A stretch of 61,110 nucleotides of DNA from Candidatus Tanganyikabacteria bacterium. GTDB lineage: Bacteria > Cyanobacteriota > Sericytochromatia > S15B-MN24 > VGJW01. The DNA lies in contig VGJY01000005.1 of NCBI GenBank assembly GCA_016867235.1, positions 1 through 61,110 on the forward strand. Direction: 5' to 3'. Shown here piece after piece: positions 20,148-28,945 of the stretch (positions within the stretch are counted from its first letter, which is position 1; every line of letters starts with the position of its first letter). The position numbers were made by a program, and so were the translations under genes. A model generated the notes under the pieces. It did not search any database. It saw nothing but the letters and a program-made list of their open reading frames with translations, and was not told the DNA's origin.

Positions 20148-20537
20148 ATGCCCCCTGTCATCGGTGATCGCCTGGTCAAGGAATCGTCCCGGAAGTACCT
20201 GAATGAAGTCATGGCGCACATGCGCCGGGCCTTCGACACGCAGGGCCGCCGCGACGCCGAGCACACCGTCGGCAAGATGTTCGAGGACGTCCTGGTGCGG
20301 TCCGAGTCGCTCGAGCACGCCCTGGCCAAGGCCCAGGCCGAGCACGGACTGTCCGGCCAGCAGCTCCAGACCGTGCGCGACGGCCTGCGCGGCATCATCA
20401 ACGACAACCGCGGCCGCATCGCCGACTGGGAGCACAACGTCCGCCATCGCAGCAGCGCCGGGCGCGAGGACTTCCTCTGGAAGACCTGGGACTGGCTCAG
20501 CCAGAGCCTGACCTGGCTCGAATCCAAGGTCGGCTAA
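20148..20537 (+). CDS. Orphan helical protein
   Basis: 129 residues, mostly helical and charged, with a Trp-rich C-terminus (FLWKTWDWLSQSLTWLESKV) that could lie on a membrane surface or mediate oligomerisation. No family or motif is recognised and there is no signal peptide. A strong AGGAGGAGAG site precedes the ATG. It stands alone after the radical SAM gene, 101 nt downstream. Confidence 0.6.
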   Translation: MPPVIGDRLVKESSRKYLNEVMAHMRRAFDTQGRRDAEHTVGKMFEDVLVRSESLEHALAKAQAEHGLSGQQLQTVRDGLRGIINDNRGRIADWEHNVRHRSSAGREDFLWKTWDWLSQSLTWLESKVG

Positions 20538-20697
20538 CCAGGGACGGCCAGCCCGCCCGCCTGCTTCGTTGCGCCGAGGCCGACCGGCCCTCACGTACCG
20601 CCCGTGTACGCTTCGGGCCGGTCAGCCTGACGCGCGCCTCGCATTCGGGCCGCCTGGCCATGCCCTGGGGGCCAGGGACGGCCAGCCCGCCCGCCTG
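20538..20697. repeat. Pair of identical 26-bp direct repeats flanking a structured element
   Basis: The 26 bp at 20538-20563 (starting CCAGGGACGGCCAG) recur without change at 20672-20697. The start-to-start distance is 134 bp. Between them lies copy 2 of the GTACG stem-loop repeat. The whole gap before the Nudix gene is taken up by this arrangement. Confidence 0.75.
20582..20646. repeat. Structured intergenic repeat, copy 2 (GTACG stem-loop)
   Basis: GACCGGCCC-TCA-CGTAC-7 nt-GTACG-CTTC-GGGCCGGTC makes a 9-bp outer and 5-bp inner stem with an internal loop and a 7-nt apical loop. It is followed by GCCTG and a GCGC-rich stretch ending CTCGCAT, as in copy 1 at 4123-4184. Confidence 0.55.
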
Positions 20698-20734
20698 ACC
20701 TGGCCGGGAGAGTGATCGGGTTATCCTGGGGGCG

Positions 20735-21268
20735 ATGGACTACACCGTCTGGCTAGACGCCTATCGCCCCTGGGATGAGCTGGAGGCGGCGCACCTGGCC
20801 GTGCATCGCGAGTGCTGGGCCACGCGCCGCATCGGCCCCGAGGTCCCCGATCGCCACCTCACGGCGTCGTGCTTCCTCGCCCACCCGGGCGGCGACATGG
20901 TCCTCGTGCACTGGCACGCCAAGCTGCAGCGCTGGCTGCAGCCGGGCGGGCACCTCGATCCGGGCGAGACGCCGCTGGAAGCCTGCTTGCGCGAACTGCG
21001 CGAGGAGGCCGGTCTGGTGGCCGCCGAGCCGTCATTTCTCTTCGACCTGGACGTCCACCGCGTGGGCCCTACGCGGGTGATCGGCCCGCACGACCACGTG
21101 GACGCGCGGTTCCTGCTGCGGGCCGCCTCGGCCGACGTGCCGATCTCGCCCGAGGGAGCCGAGTTCCGCTGGATGACCTGGGAGGAGCTCGCGGAATCCG
21201 ACCCGGCCGACACCGGCTTGCGCCGGGTGGCGGCGAAGGTTACAGCGCGATCTCGTCGAGGTTCTTGA
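20735..21268 (+). CDS. Nudix hydrolase
   Basis: 177 residues with a complete Nudix box at 72-94 (G-x5-E-x7-REL-R-EE-A-G-L), which binds the metal for hydrolysis of a nucleoside diphosphate linked to another group. The substrate cannot be predicted. The N-terminal part (LAVHRECWATRRI.. LTASCFLAHP) resembles the larger cytosolic Nudix proteins that act as housekeepers. The 3' end overlaps the end of the convergent gene at 21240 by 29 bp, so the two C-termini share DNA. Confidence 0.88.
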   Translation: MDYTVWLDAYRPWDELEAAHLAVHRECWATRRIGPEVPDRHLTASCFLAHPGGDMVLVHWHAKLQRWLQPGGHLDPGETPLEACLRELREEAGLVAAEPSFLFDLDVHRVGPTRVIGPHDHVDARFLLRAASADVPISPEGAEFRWMTWEELAESDPADTGLRRVAAKVTARSRRGS

Positions 21269-21680
21269 CAGTCCAGTCCCGATCCTCGGGATCCTTGATG
21301 CCCGCTACGGCCTCGCGGGCAAGGTCGAGATACCGGGCTGCCTCGGCCTTGTCGCCGCCGACCCGGTAGCCGCGGGCAAGCGCCTCGTAGGCGAAAGCCA
21401 GGTCGAAGTCGCCGATGCCGTTTGCCTGGCAGATCTCGAGCGAACGCCGGCCGTGGAAGACCGCCGGCTCCGACCGGCCCAGTACGGCGTAGACCCGCGA
21501 AACCTGCCACTCGCCGCGTGCGAAGTTGATCGGCTCGCCCACCTCGCCCCAGTGGAAGCGCGACGCATGCGCCATGTGGAGCATGCGATCGTCGTCGGCC
21601 CGGGAGCGGTCCTGCTTTTCCAGCAGATCCCAGGTACCGTTGAAGTAGTCGACTCCGAGGGCCTTGTGATCGGTGCTCAT
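21240..21680 (-). CDS. Small TPR-like helical protein
   Basis: 146 residues, helical, with DLAFAYEALARGYRVGGDKAEA forming a TPR-like helix pair. Composition suggests a cytoplasmic protein; close relatives annotated as hypothetical tetratricopeptide proteins are expected. An in-frame ATG at 21689 would add three residues. It is divergent from the phosphotransferase-like gene with only 27 nt between the two starts, so their promoters must overlap. Confidence 0.6.
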   Translation of the reverse strand: MSTDHKALGVDYFNGTWDLLEKQDRSRADDDRMLHMAHASRFHWGEVGEPINFARGEWQVSRVYAVLGRSEPAVFHGRRSLEICQANGIGDFDLAFAYEALARGYRVGGDKAEAARYLDLAREAVAGIKDPEDRDWTVKNLDEIAL

Positions 21681-21707
21681 GGCCCTCATTAAACCAGAGG
21701 AGCGGAT

Positions 21708-24203
21708 ATGGAGGTAGTGGACCTGGCGGGCCTCTCGGGCGCCGGCTACGGAGGCAAGGCGGCTGGCCTCGCGCGCCTGATTGGCCTGGGCGCCGCGGTG
21801 CCTCCCGGTTTCGCCGTGTCGGCTTCCGACCTGTCGCCCGCCGACTGGCCGGCGGCCACGCGGGAAGCCTTTGAAGCCCGGTGCGCGGACCTCCTGGACC
21901 ACGGGCCCGTCGCCGTGCGCTCTTCGGCCATCGGAGAGGACGGGGCGGAGCGCTCGTTCGCCGGCCAGTTCGAGACCGTGCTCGGCGTCTCCGACGTCGC
22001 GGGGGCATGGGAGGCCGCCGCACGCTGCGTCGCGTCGGGCGGGGCGGAGCGCGTCCTGGCGTACGCGGGACTGAGCGCGCCCGTCCAGGTCGGCACGATC
22101 GTGCAGCGGATGGTGCCAGCGCGGGCCGCCGGAGTACTTTTCACCGTGGACCCGGCCGGCGCGGATCCCGGCCTCGTGGTCGAGGCGGTGGCGGGAACCG
22201 GCGAGAAGCTGGTAGGCGGGCGCGTCGCGCCCGAGCGCTGGCGGGCGTATCGGGCCGGCACCGGAGCGATCGAGGTGCACCCCGACCCGGCCGGCCGGCC
22301 GGGCGCGGCCCTGACAGCCTCCGAGGTCGCCAAGATTGCGGCCGAAGCGTGGAAGCTGGCCGGCGCCTGGGGAGCCGACCTCGACCTGGAGTGGGCCCTC
22401 GACGAGCAGGGGCGCGTCCACTGGCTGCAGGCCCGCCCGATCACCGCCCGCAAGCCCTGGGCGCCGCCCGACATCGTGCGCTCGGTGCCGGATGCCGAAG
22501 ACGGTCCCGTGACGGTGTGGGCCAACTGGAACGTCCGGGAGACGATGCCCGACCCGATGGCGCCGCTCACGTGGTCCATCTGGTCCGAGAGCATCATGCC
22601 GGCGCTCACGCGAGACGTCTTGGGCCTCCCCGAGGGCTCGATCGCCGCGGCCAAGGGCACGCCCCTCGACCTGGTCAACGGGCGGGTCTACTTCAACATG
22701 AACGCGATGCTCGCGAGCCCCATCATGCGGCGGGGCGGGCTGGAGCGCCTTTTGTCGTTCATCGACGAGCGGGCGGCGCGGACCTCGGCCGGTCTCGTCG
22801 CCTCCGGCGTGCTCCGCGGCAGGCGCCTGCCCGGGCATCCGCTCGAGCACGCCCGGTCCTTGCTGGGGACGTCGCTCGGGGGCTTTCGCCGCATGCGCAA
22901 GGTGCTCTCGCCGGTGAGCACTCTGGCAGGGCTCGAGCGGTCGGCCTCGCTGACCGTCGCCGGCCCGCCTGTGGCGGACCTGTCGGATGCCGGCCTCCTG
23001 GAAGCCCTGGGCCTGATGGCCAGCCCGCAAGCCGGGGAGCTGCGCGACGGCGTGGCCATGGCCAACGCGGCCTTCTTCATGTGGCTGGCGGCCGACCGCG
23101 CCTTCGCTCCCTGGCCTGCCGCGAGACGCCTCCTGGCCGCGGGCGTCGACAACAACCCGACGACCGCGATCTCGGTGGCCATCGACGACCTGGCCGGCGC
23201 TGCCCCGGCCGCGGTGTCGGCCAACGCATCCCTCGACGCCCTGCGCGCGCTGGGACCCGCCGACCCCGAGGTGGCTTCCTGGCTCGAGCGCCTCGCCGCC
23301 TTCCTGCGGGACTTCGGCCAGCGCGGACCCCGCGAGTTCGACCTGCTGGCGCCGCGCTGGGCCGACGAACCCGGCGCCGTCCTCGAACTGGTGCGGGCGC
23401 GCCTTGCCAGCCCCCAGCGCCAGCACGTACGCGACCGGCTCCGGGCGCTGCGGGCGGAGCGCGACCGCGAAGTCGCGGCGGCGCTCGCCCAGGCGCCGGT
23501 CTGGCGGCGGCCGCTGATGCGCATGCTGGCCGGCGCCGTGCCGTACTTCATGCCTTTGCGGGAAGCGCCCAAGCATCATGCGATGCGCGTCTTCCACCGC
23601 ATCCGGCAAGCCGCGCAAGAACTGGGCCTGCGCCTGGTGGCGGCGGGCCGTCTCGCGGAGCCGGCCGACGTGTTCTTCCTCGAGAAGGGCGAAGTCGCGA
23701 TCTTGCTCGCCGGCGAGCCGCTCGCCGCCGATCCGGCCGCGCTGGTCGCCGGCCGGCGGGCCGCCTACGAGGCGTACCGAGGCCGGCGAGCGCCGTCTTT
23801 CGTGAGATCGGACGGCGTGCCGGTCCCCGAGGATGCGCCGCCGCCCTCCGTGGATGGCGTGCTCCGGGGCGTCGGGATCGGCACCGGCCAGGGTGCCGGC
23901 CCGGTGGTCGTGCTGGCCGAACCCGATCCGGCCCGGTTCCGCGACGGCGCGGTGCTGGTCGTGGAGTTTGCCGATCCCGGCTGGACGCCGCTCTTCCCCC
24001 GGGCGGCCGCCATCGTGATGGAAGTGGGCGGGGAGATGTGCCACGCTGCGGTGATCGCAAGGGAACTCGGGATTCCCGCGGTCTTCGGCGTACCTGGCGC
24101 GACCCGCTTGCTGTTCGACGGCCAGGAAGTACGGGTGGACGGCATCGCCGGCACGGTGGCAAGGGTGTCGGGCGACGCCGCGGAGGGCGCCCGAAAGGCC
24201 TGA
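21708..24203 (+). CDS. PEP-synthase/rifampin-phosphotransferase-like enzyme
   Basis: 831 residues. The N-terminal ATP-grasp domain (1-250) has GGKAAGLARLIGLGAAVPPGF, VAVRSSAIGEDG..SFAGQF and WLQARPIT, as in PEP synthase and rifampin phosphotransferase. A central helical region of about 400 residues is divergent and ends with the DVFFL element. The C-terminal swivelling domain has GGEMCHAAVIARELGIPAVFGV with the phosphohistidine at His779. There is no PEP/pyruvate TIM barrel, so it belongs with the rifampin-phosphotransferase type, which moves a phosphate from ATP through His onto a small molecule. The acceptor here is unknown. It uses an AGAGGAGCGG ribosome-binding site. Confidence 0.8.
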   Translation: MEVVDLAGLSGAGYGGKAAGLARLIGLGAAVPPGFAVSASDLSPADWPAATREAFEARCADLLDHGPVAVRSSAIGEDGAERSFAGQFETVLGVSDVAGAWEAAARCVASGGAERVLAYAGLSAPVQVGTIVQRMVPARAAGVLFTVDPAGADPGLVVEAVAGTGEKLVGGRVAPERWRAYRAGTGAIEVHPDPAGRPGAALTASEVAKIAAEAWKLAGAWGADLDLEWALDEQGRVHWLQARPITARKPWAPPDIVRSVPDAEDGPVTVWANWNVRETMPDPMAPLTWSIWSESIMPALTRDVLGLPEGSIAAAKGTPLDLVNGRVYFNMNAMLASPIMRRGGLERLLSFIDERAARTSAGLVASGVLRGRRLPGHPLEHARSLLGTSLGGFRRMRKVLSPVSTLAGLERSASLTVAGPPVADLSDAGLLEALGLMASPQAGELRDGVAMANAAFFMWLAADRAFAPWPAARRLLAAGVDNNPTTAISVAIDDLAGAAPAAVSANASLDALRALGPADPEVASWLERLAAFLRDFGQRGPREFDLLAPRWADEPGAVLELVRARLASPQRQHVRDRLRALRAERDREVAAALAQAPVWRRPLMRMLAGAVPYFMPLREAPKHHAMRVFHRIRQAAQELGLRLVAAGRLAEPADVFFLEKGEVAILLAGEPLAADPAALVAGRRAAYEAYRGRRAPSFVRSDGVPVPEDAPPPSVDGVLRGVGIGTGQGAGPVVVLAEPDPARFRDGAVLVVEFADPGWTPLFPRAAAIVMEVGGEMCHAAVIARELGIPAVFGVPGATRLLFDGQEVRVDGIAGTVARVSGDAAEGARKA

Positions 24204-24283
24204 GCGGCACGCTCGTTATGGAATCCCGTATCCTGGGCAGTACACCCTTGGAACCGACCGTCTCGCGGGGGAGATGATTCCAG

Positions 24284-24505
24284 ATGGGCGAGGTTGCCTG
24301 CCCGGACCTCAAGCGCATCAGCGCTCTGGTCGCCGAGTCCGAGTGGCTCGTGGCCGACGATCGCTGGACCGAAGAGGAGTTCCTGCGGCTCTGGAGAGCT
24401 GCCTGGCAGGCTTCGGCCGGCCAGCGCGACGCCCTCGAGCCGCTGCTGGCGGCGGCCGATCCGGCCTGGCGCGACAAGGTCCTGCAAGCGCGAACCGGCG
24501 GCTGA
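24284..24505 (+). CDS. Small orphan protein
   Basis: 73 residues, acidic and helical (SEWLVADDRWTEEEFLRLWR), with a predicted ribosome-binding site GGGGGAG about 12 nt upstream. No family is recognised. It lies between the phosphotransferase-like enzyme and the DUF2231 gene on the same strand. Confidence 0.5.
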   Translation: MGEVACPDLKRISALVAESEWLVADDRWTEEEFLRLWRAAWQASAGQRDALEPLLAAADPAWRDKVLQARTGG

Positions 24506-24648
24506 AAGCCGTCACGCTGCGCGAGGGACAACCCTGGCCCGAGTGGCGCTTCCGAGCGCGTGCGGCGCTATACTTCCCGCGCGCGTGGGCCTGGAATCCG
24601 CCGAGCAAGCGCCGGCGGTCCGGAGGCCCCGCTCCGGGGGGTACGTTC

Positions 24649-25173
24649 ATGAAGAGCAGCGTGATCGTCGCGAATCATCCCCTCCATCCCATGCTGATTC
24701 CCATCCCGCTGACCAGTTTCCCGCTGGCCCTGGTCGGCGACGTCATCTACCTCGTCATCGGAGGGCCTTTCTGGTACGACTTCGCCCGCGTCATGCTCGG
24801 CGTGGGAGTGGCTGGCGCCCTGCTCGCCGCTTTGCCGGGCCTCGTCGATTACCTGCGCGTCATTCCGCGGGCGCCGGTGCAGGCCCGCGACGACGCTACC
24901 CTGCATCTGGTCTGCAACCTCTCGCTGGTAGGCGTCTTCCTGGTCGACTTCGTCCTGCGCATGGCGACCGATGCCTCGACCGGGCCCCTGCTGGCCCTGG
25001 CGATCGCCCTCGGCGTCGTGGGAAACGGTCTGCTGATCTACGCGGGATGGCTGGGCGGCAACCTGGTCTACCGCCACCGCATAGGCGTCGAGGAGCCCGC
25101 TCCCGAACTCCTGCGGGTCACGATGTCGCCCGCAGAGCGGGCGGCGATGCGCAATCCCGGGGACGAGTCGTAG
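24649..25173 (+). CDS. DUF2231 membrane protein
   Basis: 174 residues with four hydrophobic segments (about 18-38, 45-66, 90-110, 115-137) and the family start NHPLHPMLIPIPLTSFPLAL of DUF2231 (PF09990). Members are integral membrane proteins, sometimes with haem or redox partners, of unknown function. The ATG at 24649 is preceded by GGGGGGT. Its stop is joined directly to the start of a 43-residue membrane protein. Confidence 0.8.
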   Translation: MKSSVIVANHPLHPMLIPIPLTSFPLALVGDVIYLVIGGPFWYDFARVMLGVGVAGALLAALPGLVDYLRVIPRAPVQARDDATLHLVCNLSLVGVFLVDFVLRMATDASTGPLLALAIALGVVGNGLLIYAGWLGGNLVYRHRIGVEEPAPELLRVTMSPAERAAMRNPGDES

Positions 25174-25305
25174 ATGGAGACCATCATCGTCTTCGGGCTC
25201 GCGTTCGGCGGGCTCGCGCTCATCGCGGCCATCGCGGCCTACCGGTTGCTGCGTGGGCCCGAGGGAGTGTTCCGCTCCTCCGAACCGCCCGAGAGGCGGG
25301 ACTGA
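25174..25305 (+). CDS. 43-residue single-pass membrane protein
   Basis: Begins with ATG immediately after the TAG of the DUF2231 gene. One hydrophobic helix (IIVFGLAFGGLALIAAIAAY) is followed by a basic, Pro/Glu-rich cytoplasmic tail. The zero-gap arrangement suggests a small accessory subunit of the DUF2231 protein. Its last 67 nt overlap the end of the convergent TPR gene. Confidence 0.55.
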   Translation: METIIVFGLAFGGLALIAAIAAYRLLRGPEGVFRSSEPPERRD

Positions 25306-27092
25306 ATCGGCACCTCGTCGCGCATCTTGGCCACCTCGCGCCGGGCGCCCAGGCGTTCGAAGTAGGCCAGTGCGGCCTGCGCCCACTCCTCGCGCTTGCC
25401 GGGGCGGGCCAGTCGCGCCAGCACCGCCAGCGTCCGGGCGTGCTCCAGCGGCATGCCCGCCGGCCGCAGCGCCCGCTCGGACCGCAAGGCCAGTTCGAAG
25501 GCCTCCTCCTTGCGTCCGCTGCTTTCGGCCAGTTCGGCCAGGGCGCGGTCGACGACGCCCAGGTATGCCACGTGCCCTTGCGCGGTCGCGAGGTAGCGCG
25601 CCCGATCGTGCTCGCGCCGCGCTTCCGAGACGTTTCCCAGTAGCTGGAAGGCGCGGCCGCGGTAGAAATGCACCTCCGTGGCATAGAAAGACCGGCCGGT
25701 CCGCTCGATCAGGCGCAGGCATTGGTCGAGCGCTTCCAGCGCCTGGGCCGGGGCGTTGCGAGCCAGGTACACCGCCGCCAGGTTGCCCACGATGACCGTC
25801 TCGGCCTCGGAGTCACCCGTGCGTACCGCGATCTCGAGGCCTTCGAGCAAGCGCCGCTCCGCCTCGGCATCGTCGCCCCGGGCGAGCAGCAACTCGCCCA
25901 GGTTGCCCAGCACGATCGCGACGGCCCGGAACTCGCCCGTGCGCCGCGCCAGCGCCAGGCTGCGGAGGTAGTACTGCTGGGCGCCCTGCCAGCGCCCCAG
26001 GGACGCCGACAGGATGGCCAGGTTGTTGAGGCTGGTGGCGATGCCCGGCACGTCGCCGATGCGCTCGCGGATGGCCAGGGCGGCTTCGTGCTCCAGTTGC
26101 GCCAGCTCCCACTCGCCCAGGCGCTGGTAGCAGTTGCCTGCCAGACCATGAGCCGAGGCGGCGTCCACCGGCCGGCCCAGGGCCTCGAAACCGACCAGGG
26201 CACGCCTTGCCAGCGAGATCGCGTCCCGGTGATCGCCCTGGGCCTGCCGCGCGGCCGCCTCCGCCAGCAGGGCCTGCAAGGCCGTCTCCGGCGCGGCGGG
26301 GTCGGCGGCTTGCGCCGATGCGAAATCCGCCGCGCCGTGCGGGTCGGCCGATACCGCCGATCCGGCCGGGTCCGCGGCCTCCGCGGGAGGGGCGGCTTCC
26401 GGCTGTTCGGCGGGTTCGGCGCCGCCCAGGGCGATCGTCAGGATCTCCAGGTCGCCCCCGGGCCGGGCCGGAAAGGCCGGCAGCGGCCGGGTCGTGGCCA
26501 GCGCGAGCAGGAGGCGTACGGACTGGTCCTCGGCGGCCAGGCGGTGGACCATTCGGGAAAACCAGTCGAACGTAGCGGGCGCCGCCCACTGCATGCCGGC
26601 GAGGACCGCCACGACCGGGGCCTCATGGGCGGCCTCCACGAGCAGATCGCCCAGGGCGAGCGAAGCGCCCTGGCCGAGCCGCGCGGCATCCATCCCGTTC
26701 AGGTCGGGCACGCTGATCGGGAAGCCGAGCAGATGCTGAAAGTAGCCGGCCGCCGGGCGCGCCGCGAACACCGAGCCCGGCATGATGCCCGGCGCCACGC
26801 CGGCGGCGATGTCCGCGAGCCGGCCCGCCGCGTCGGTGCGGTCTCCCGGGAGTCCCATGACGGCCCCGGCCAGCCGCCCCAGGGCGGCGAAGGGGGTGTC
26901 GCGGTCGGTGGGCTCGCCCGGCACGAACCAGGCGGTCGCGCCCGCATCGCGCGCTCCCGAGAGGATGGCGGCGGCGGCCACATCCAGGCGATCCTGGGAT
27001 CCGATCAGCGCCACGATGCGCGGCTTGCCGCGCAGGGCGGCAATCAGCGCCCCGGACAGCCGGGGATCGAGACCGGGGTCTGGAGGGACCAC
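25239..27092 (-). CDS. TPR protein with degenerate STAND-type ATPase domain
   Basis: 617 residues. Residues 1-220 have the order of an AfsR/MalT-type NTPase (IVALIGSQD at the P-loop position, VVAVLAGMQWA at Walker B, LLLALATTRPLP sensor), but the P-loop lacks the GxxGxGKT signature, so nucleotide hydrolysis is doubtful. A low-complexity Ala/Pro linker (230-280) leads to about eight TPRs (290-590, e.g. GNCYQRLGEWELAQLEHEAA). It follows the winged-helix TPR gene by 9 nt. Together they look like one transcriptional activator split into two proteins. Confidence 0.75.
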   Translation of the reverse strand: MVPPDPGLDPRLSGALIAALRGKPRIVALIGSQDRLDVAAAAILSGARDAGATAWFVPGEPTDRDTPFAALGRLAGAVMGLPGDRTDAAGRLADIAAGVAPGIMPGSVFAARPAAGYFQHLLGFPISVPDLNGMDAARLGQGASLALGDLLVEAAHEAPVVAVLAGMQWAAPATFDWFSRMVHRLAAEDQSVRLLLALATTRPLPAFPARPGGDLEILTIALGGAEPAEQPEAAPPAEAADPAGSAVSADPHGAADFASAQAADPAAPETALQALLAEAAARQAQGDHRDAISLARRALVGFEALGRPVDAASAHGLAGNCYQRLGEWELAQLEHEAALAIRERIGDVPGIATSLNNLAILSASLGRWQGAQQYYLRSLALARRTGEFRAVAIVLGNLGELLLARGDDAEAERRLLEGLEIAVRTGDSEAETVIVGNLAAVYLARNAPAQALEALDQCLRLIERTGRSFYATEVHFYRGRAFQLLGNVSEARREHDRARYLATAQGHVAYLGVVDRALAELAESSGRKEEAFELALRSERALRPAGMPLEHARTLAVLARLARPGKREEWAQAALAYFERLGARREVAKMRDEVPIQSRLSGGSEERNTPSGPRSNR

Positions 27093-27101
27093 CCGGCTAT
27101 C

Positions 27102-28724
27102 TTAGCGGTTGGTACGGCCCTTCGCCGGGCTGGCGGCAGGCGCTTCCCGCAGGAACGTGATCACCGGACCGCTCGCATCCTTGGTCTCGACCGTGCGCTC
27201 CCAGGCCCACCGCAGCGCGCCGTGCTCGGTGACGATGAACGCGCCGCCGGCGTCCTGATCGAGCGGATCCAGGTAGCGCTTGAGGATGCCCAGCGTCTTG
27301 TAGAGCATGCTCATGTCGTTGCGGGGCCAGAGTTCGTCCATGATGCGTTCCTTGTGCAGCGCATCGCGGCGGCTGACCAGGCAGTGGAAGAGCATGCGGG
27401 CGCCGTTGCGGCCCCAGGCGATGGGGATGCGCACGCCGGCCATCATCAGGCGCAGATCCGCCAGGTCGTCGTCGTGGAAGACCACCTCGACCCGGCGGTG
27501 CTCTACCGGGAAGAGGAAATCGACCACCGGCCGGAGTTCCGCCCGCGCCTCGTCGGACAGCGCGAGCAGTTGCTCGAGCACGTCGCGGGCATCGCCGCTC
27601 TCGCGGACGTATTCCAGCAATTCGGCCGAGCCGGCGACCAGCTTGGCCAGCCGCGCCGCGTAGCGCAGTCGCCGGGTCTTGCTGCCGACCGCCACGAGCT
27701 TGAGGCAGGCGCGCACCTCGAGGAAGAGGAAGCCGTGGTCCTTGGCAAGCTCGGCGGCGATGACGAGGTGCTTCTCGTCCATCAGGAGCAGCGCCTCGGC
27801 CATTTCCTGCGGGTCGTTGGTGCAGGCGAGCGCCTCGGTGGCATAGGTCTCGGAGCCGTAGCACTTGGCCAGGCCGTAGTACCCGAAGTATGTGTACTCG
27901 GGGCCGCCCTGCTCGAGGCCGAAATCGACGGCCTTGCGGAAGAACGTCTCGGCGACGGCCCTCTCGCCGCGGGACAGGTGCCACAGACCGCGGCGGTACC
28001 AGCGCTGCGCCAGCGCGAGCGGCCGATCCTGCGCCGAGGTCTCGTCGCCGACGTGCCGCTCGACTTCGGGCCCGGGCAGGCTGGCCGCGACGTGCTCGGC
28101 GAGGATCAGGTAGTCCCACGCCATGTTCGTGGGCTGGCCGAACTCCCGCAGGCACTGCGCGGTGAGGCTCTCGGACTTGCGGAGATTGCCGAGCAGGTAG
28201 TGGATCTTCGCCAGGTTGGCACGGGCGTGCCACCGATAGTAAGCGCTCTTCTCGGGAGCCATTGGCAGGGGCTCGTCGAGGATCGCCTGGTAGTAGGAAA
28301 TCCCGTGCTTGGGATGCTTGTCGTAGTAGGTATGGAAGTCGCCCAGCAGCAGGAGCCGCAGCAGGCGAAGCTCGGGATCGGCCGGCCGGACCTCGCGGAT
28401 GGTGGGCAGCAGGCGTTCGAAGAACTTGATGTCGCGCCGCTTGTGCAGGAGATCGCGCCCGAGGGCCAGCACGACGCGGTGGTAATCGGCGACCTCTGGG
28501 CTCTCGCGGAAGAGATCCAGCGCGGTCTGGGAAGCTTCGTTGAAGAGCTCATGGCCCATCGTGCGCGAGAACAGGAGCATCCGCAGCACGAAGTACCAGG
28601 GATCTGCCTCCATCTCGGCGAGGCTCCGCGTGGTGACGAGCTGATCGAACAGGGCGACCACCTCGTCCTTGGAGTGCTCGGGATCGTCGAGCAACCTCAA
28701 GCAGGATTGTTTGAGCTCGGACAT
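27102..28724 (-). CDS. TPR regulator with C-terminal SARP/OmpR-like winged helix
   Basis: 540 residues. The first 420 are helical repeats of TPR type (HARANLAKIHYLLGNLRKSE, WYRRGLWHLSRGERAVAETF). Residues about 430-505 hold GVRIPIAWGRNGARMLFHCL, DALHKERIMDELWP and LYKTLGILKRYL, which match the DNA-binding domain of SARP/BTAD activators, with the unusual C-terminal placement. It should bind DNA and sense a ligand or peptide through its TPRs. A tiny signal-peptide gene ends 12 nt before its ATG and a second TPR gene starts 9 nt after its stop, so three genes form a unit. Confidence 0.78.
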   Translation of the reverse strand: MSELKQSCLRLLDDPEHSKDEVVALFDQLVTTRSLAEMEADPWYFVLRMLLFSRTMGHELFNEASQTALDLFRESPEVADYHRVVLALGRDLLHKRRDIKFFERLLPTIREVRPADPELRLLRLLLLGDFHTYYDKHPKHGISYYQAILDEPLPMAPEKSAYYRWHARANLAKIHYLLGNLRKSESLTAQCLREFGQPTNMAWDYLILAEHVAASLPGPEVERHVGDETSAQDRPLALAQRWYRRGLWHLSRGERAVAETFFRKAVDFGLEQGGPEYTYFGYYGLAKCYGSETYATEALACTNDPQEMAEALLLMDEKHLVIAAELAKDHGFLFLEVRACLKLVAVGSKTRRLRYAARLAKLVAGSAELLEYVRESGDARDVLEQLLALSDEARAELRPVVDFLFPVEHRRVEVVFHDDDLADLRLMMAGVRIPIAWGRNGARMLFHCLVSRRDALHKERIMDELWPRNDMSMLYKTLGILKRYLDPLDQDAGGAFIVTEHGALRWAWERTVETKDASGPVITFLREAPAASPAKGRTNR

Positions 28725-28736
28725 CCGGCCTGCCCC

Positions 28737-28895
28737 CTACGCCTTCACGATCGGCGCGCCGGGCCGGCCCTTGCCGCCTCCTGGCTCTGTCGGGTGGGTC
28801 GGTCCGCTAAAGAGCGTACCGTCGGGGCACGTGTTGACGACGGCCGAGACGACCGCCACCACGCTCACCAGCACCAGCAAAGCCCGCTTGATCAA
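28737..28895 (-). CDS. Small secreted peptide with GPTHPTEP motif
   Basis: 52 residues from a TTG at 28895, chosen because AGGTG lies 7 nt upstream; an in-frame GTG at 28928 would give 63. It starts with a positive residue and a long hydrophobic segment (LIKRALLVLVSVVAVVSAVV) typical of a signal peptide, followed by NTCPDGTLFSGPTHPTEPGG and a basic tail. The GPTHPxEP stretch recurs in the divergent 38-residue peptide at 29156. It is the first gene of an operon with the two TPR regulators, an arrangement seen in peptide-signalling loci. Confidence 0.6.
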   Translation of the reverse strand: MIKRALLVLVSVVAVVSAVVNTCPDGTLFSGPTHPTEPGGGKGRPGAPIVKA

Positions 28896-28933
28896 AGTCT
28901 TGCACCTATCAATAACAAGCACGCACACCCGTA

Positions 28934-28945
28934 GGTAGGCCTACC
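28934..28945. promoter_or_regulatory. 12-bp palindrome at the expected transcription start of the peptide operon
   Basis: GGTAGGCCTACC is fully self-complementary. It overlaps the -10 and start region of the minus-strand promoter described next, a position typical for a dimeric repressor site. Confidence 0.5.

Noticed and set aside
21240-24044. A 934-codon open frame on the minus strand
   Set aside because: It is antisense to the phosphotransferase-like gene; only its 3' 146 codons (21240-21680) have coding character. High GC keeps antisense frames open.
25668-28934. A 1088-codon open frame on the plus strand
   Set aside because: Antisense to the two TPR genes; composition is His/Gln/Gly-rich noise with no domain.
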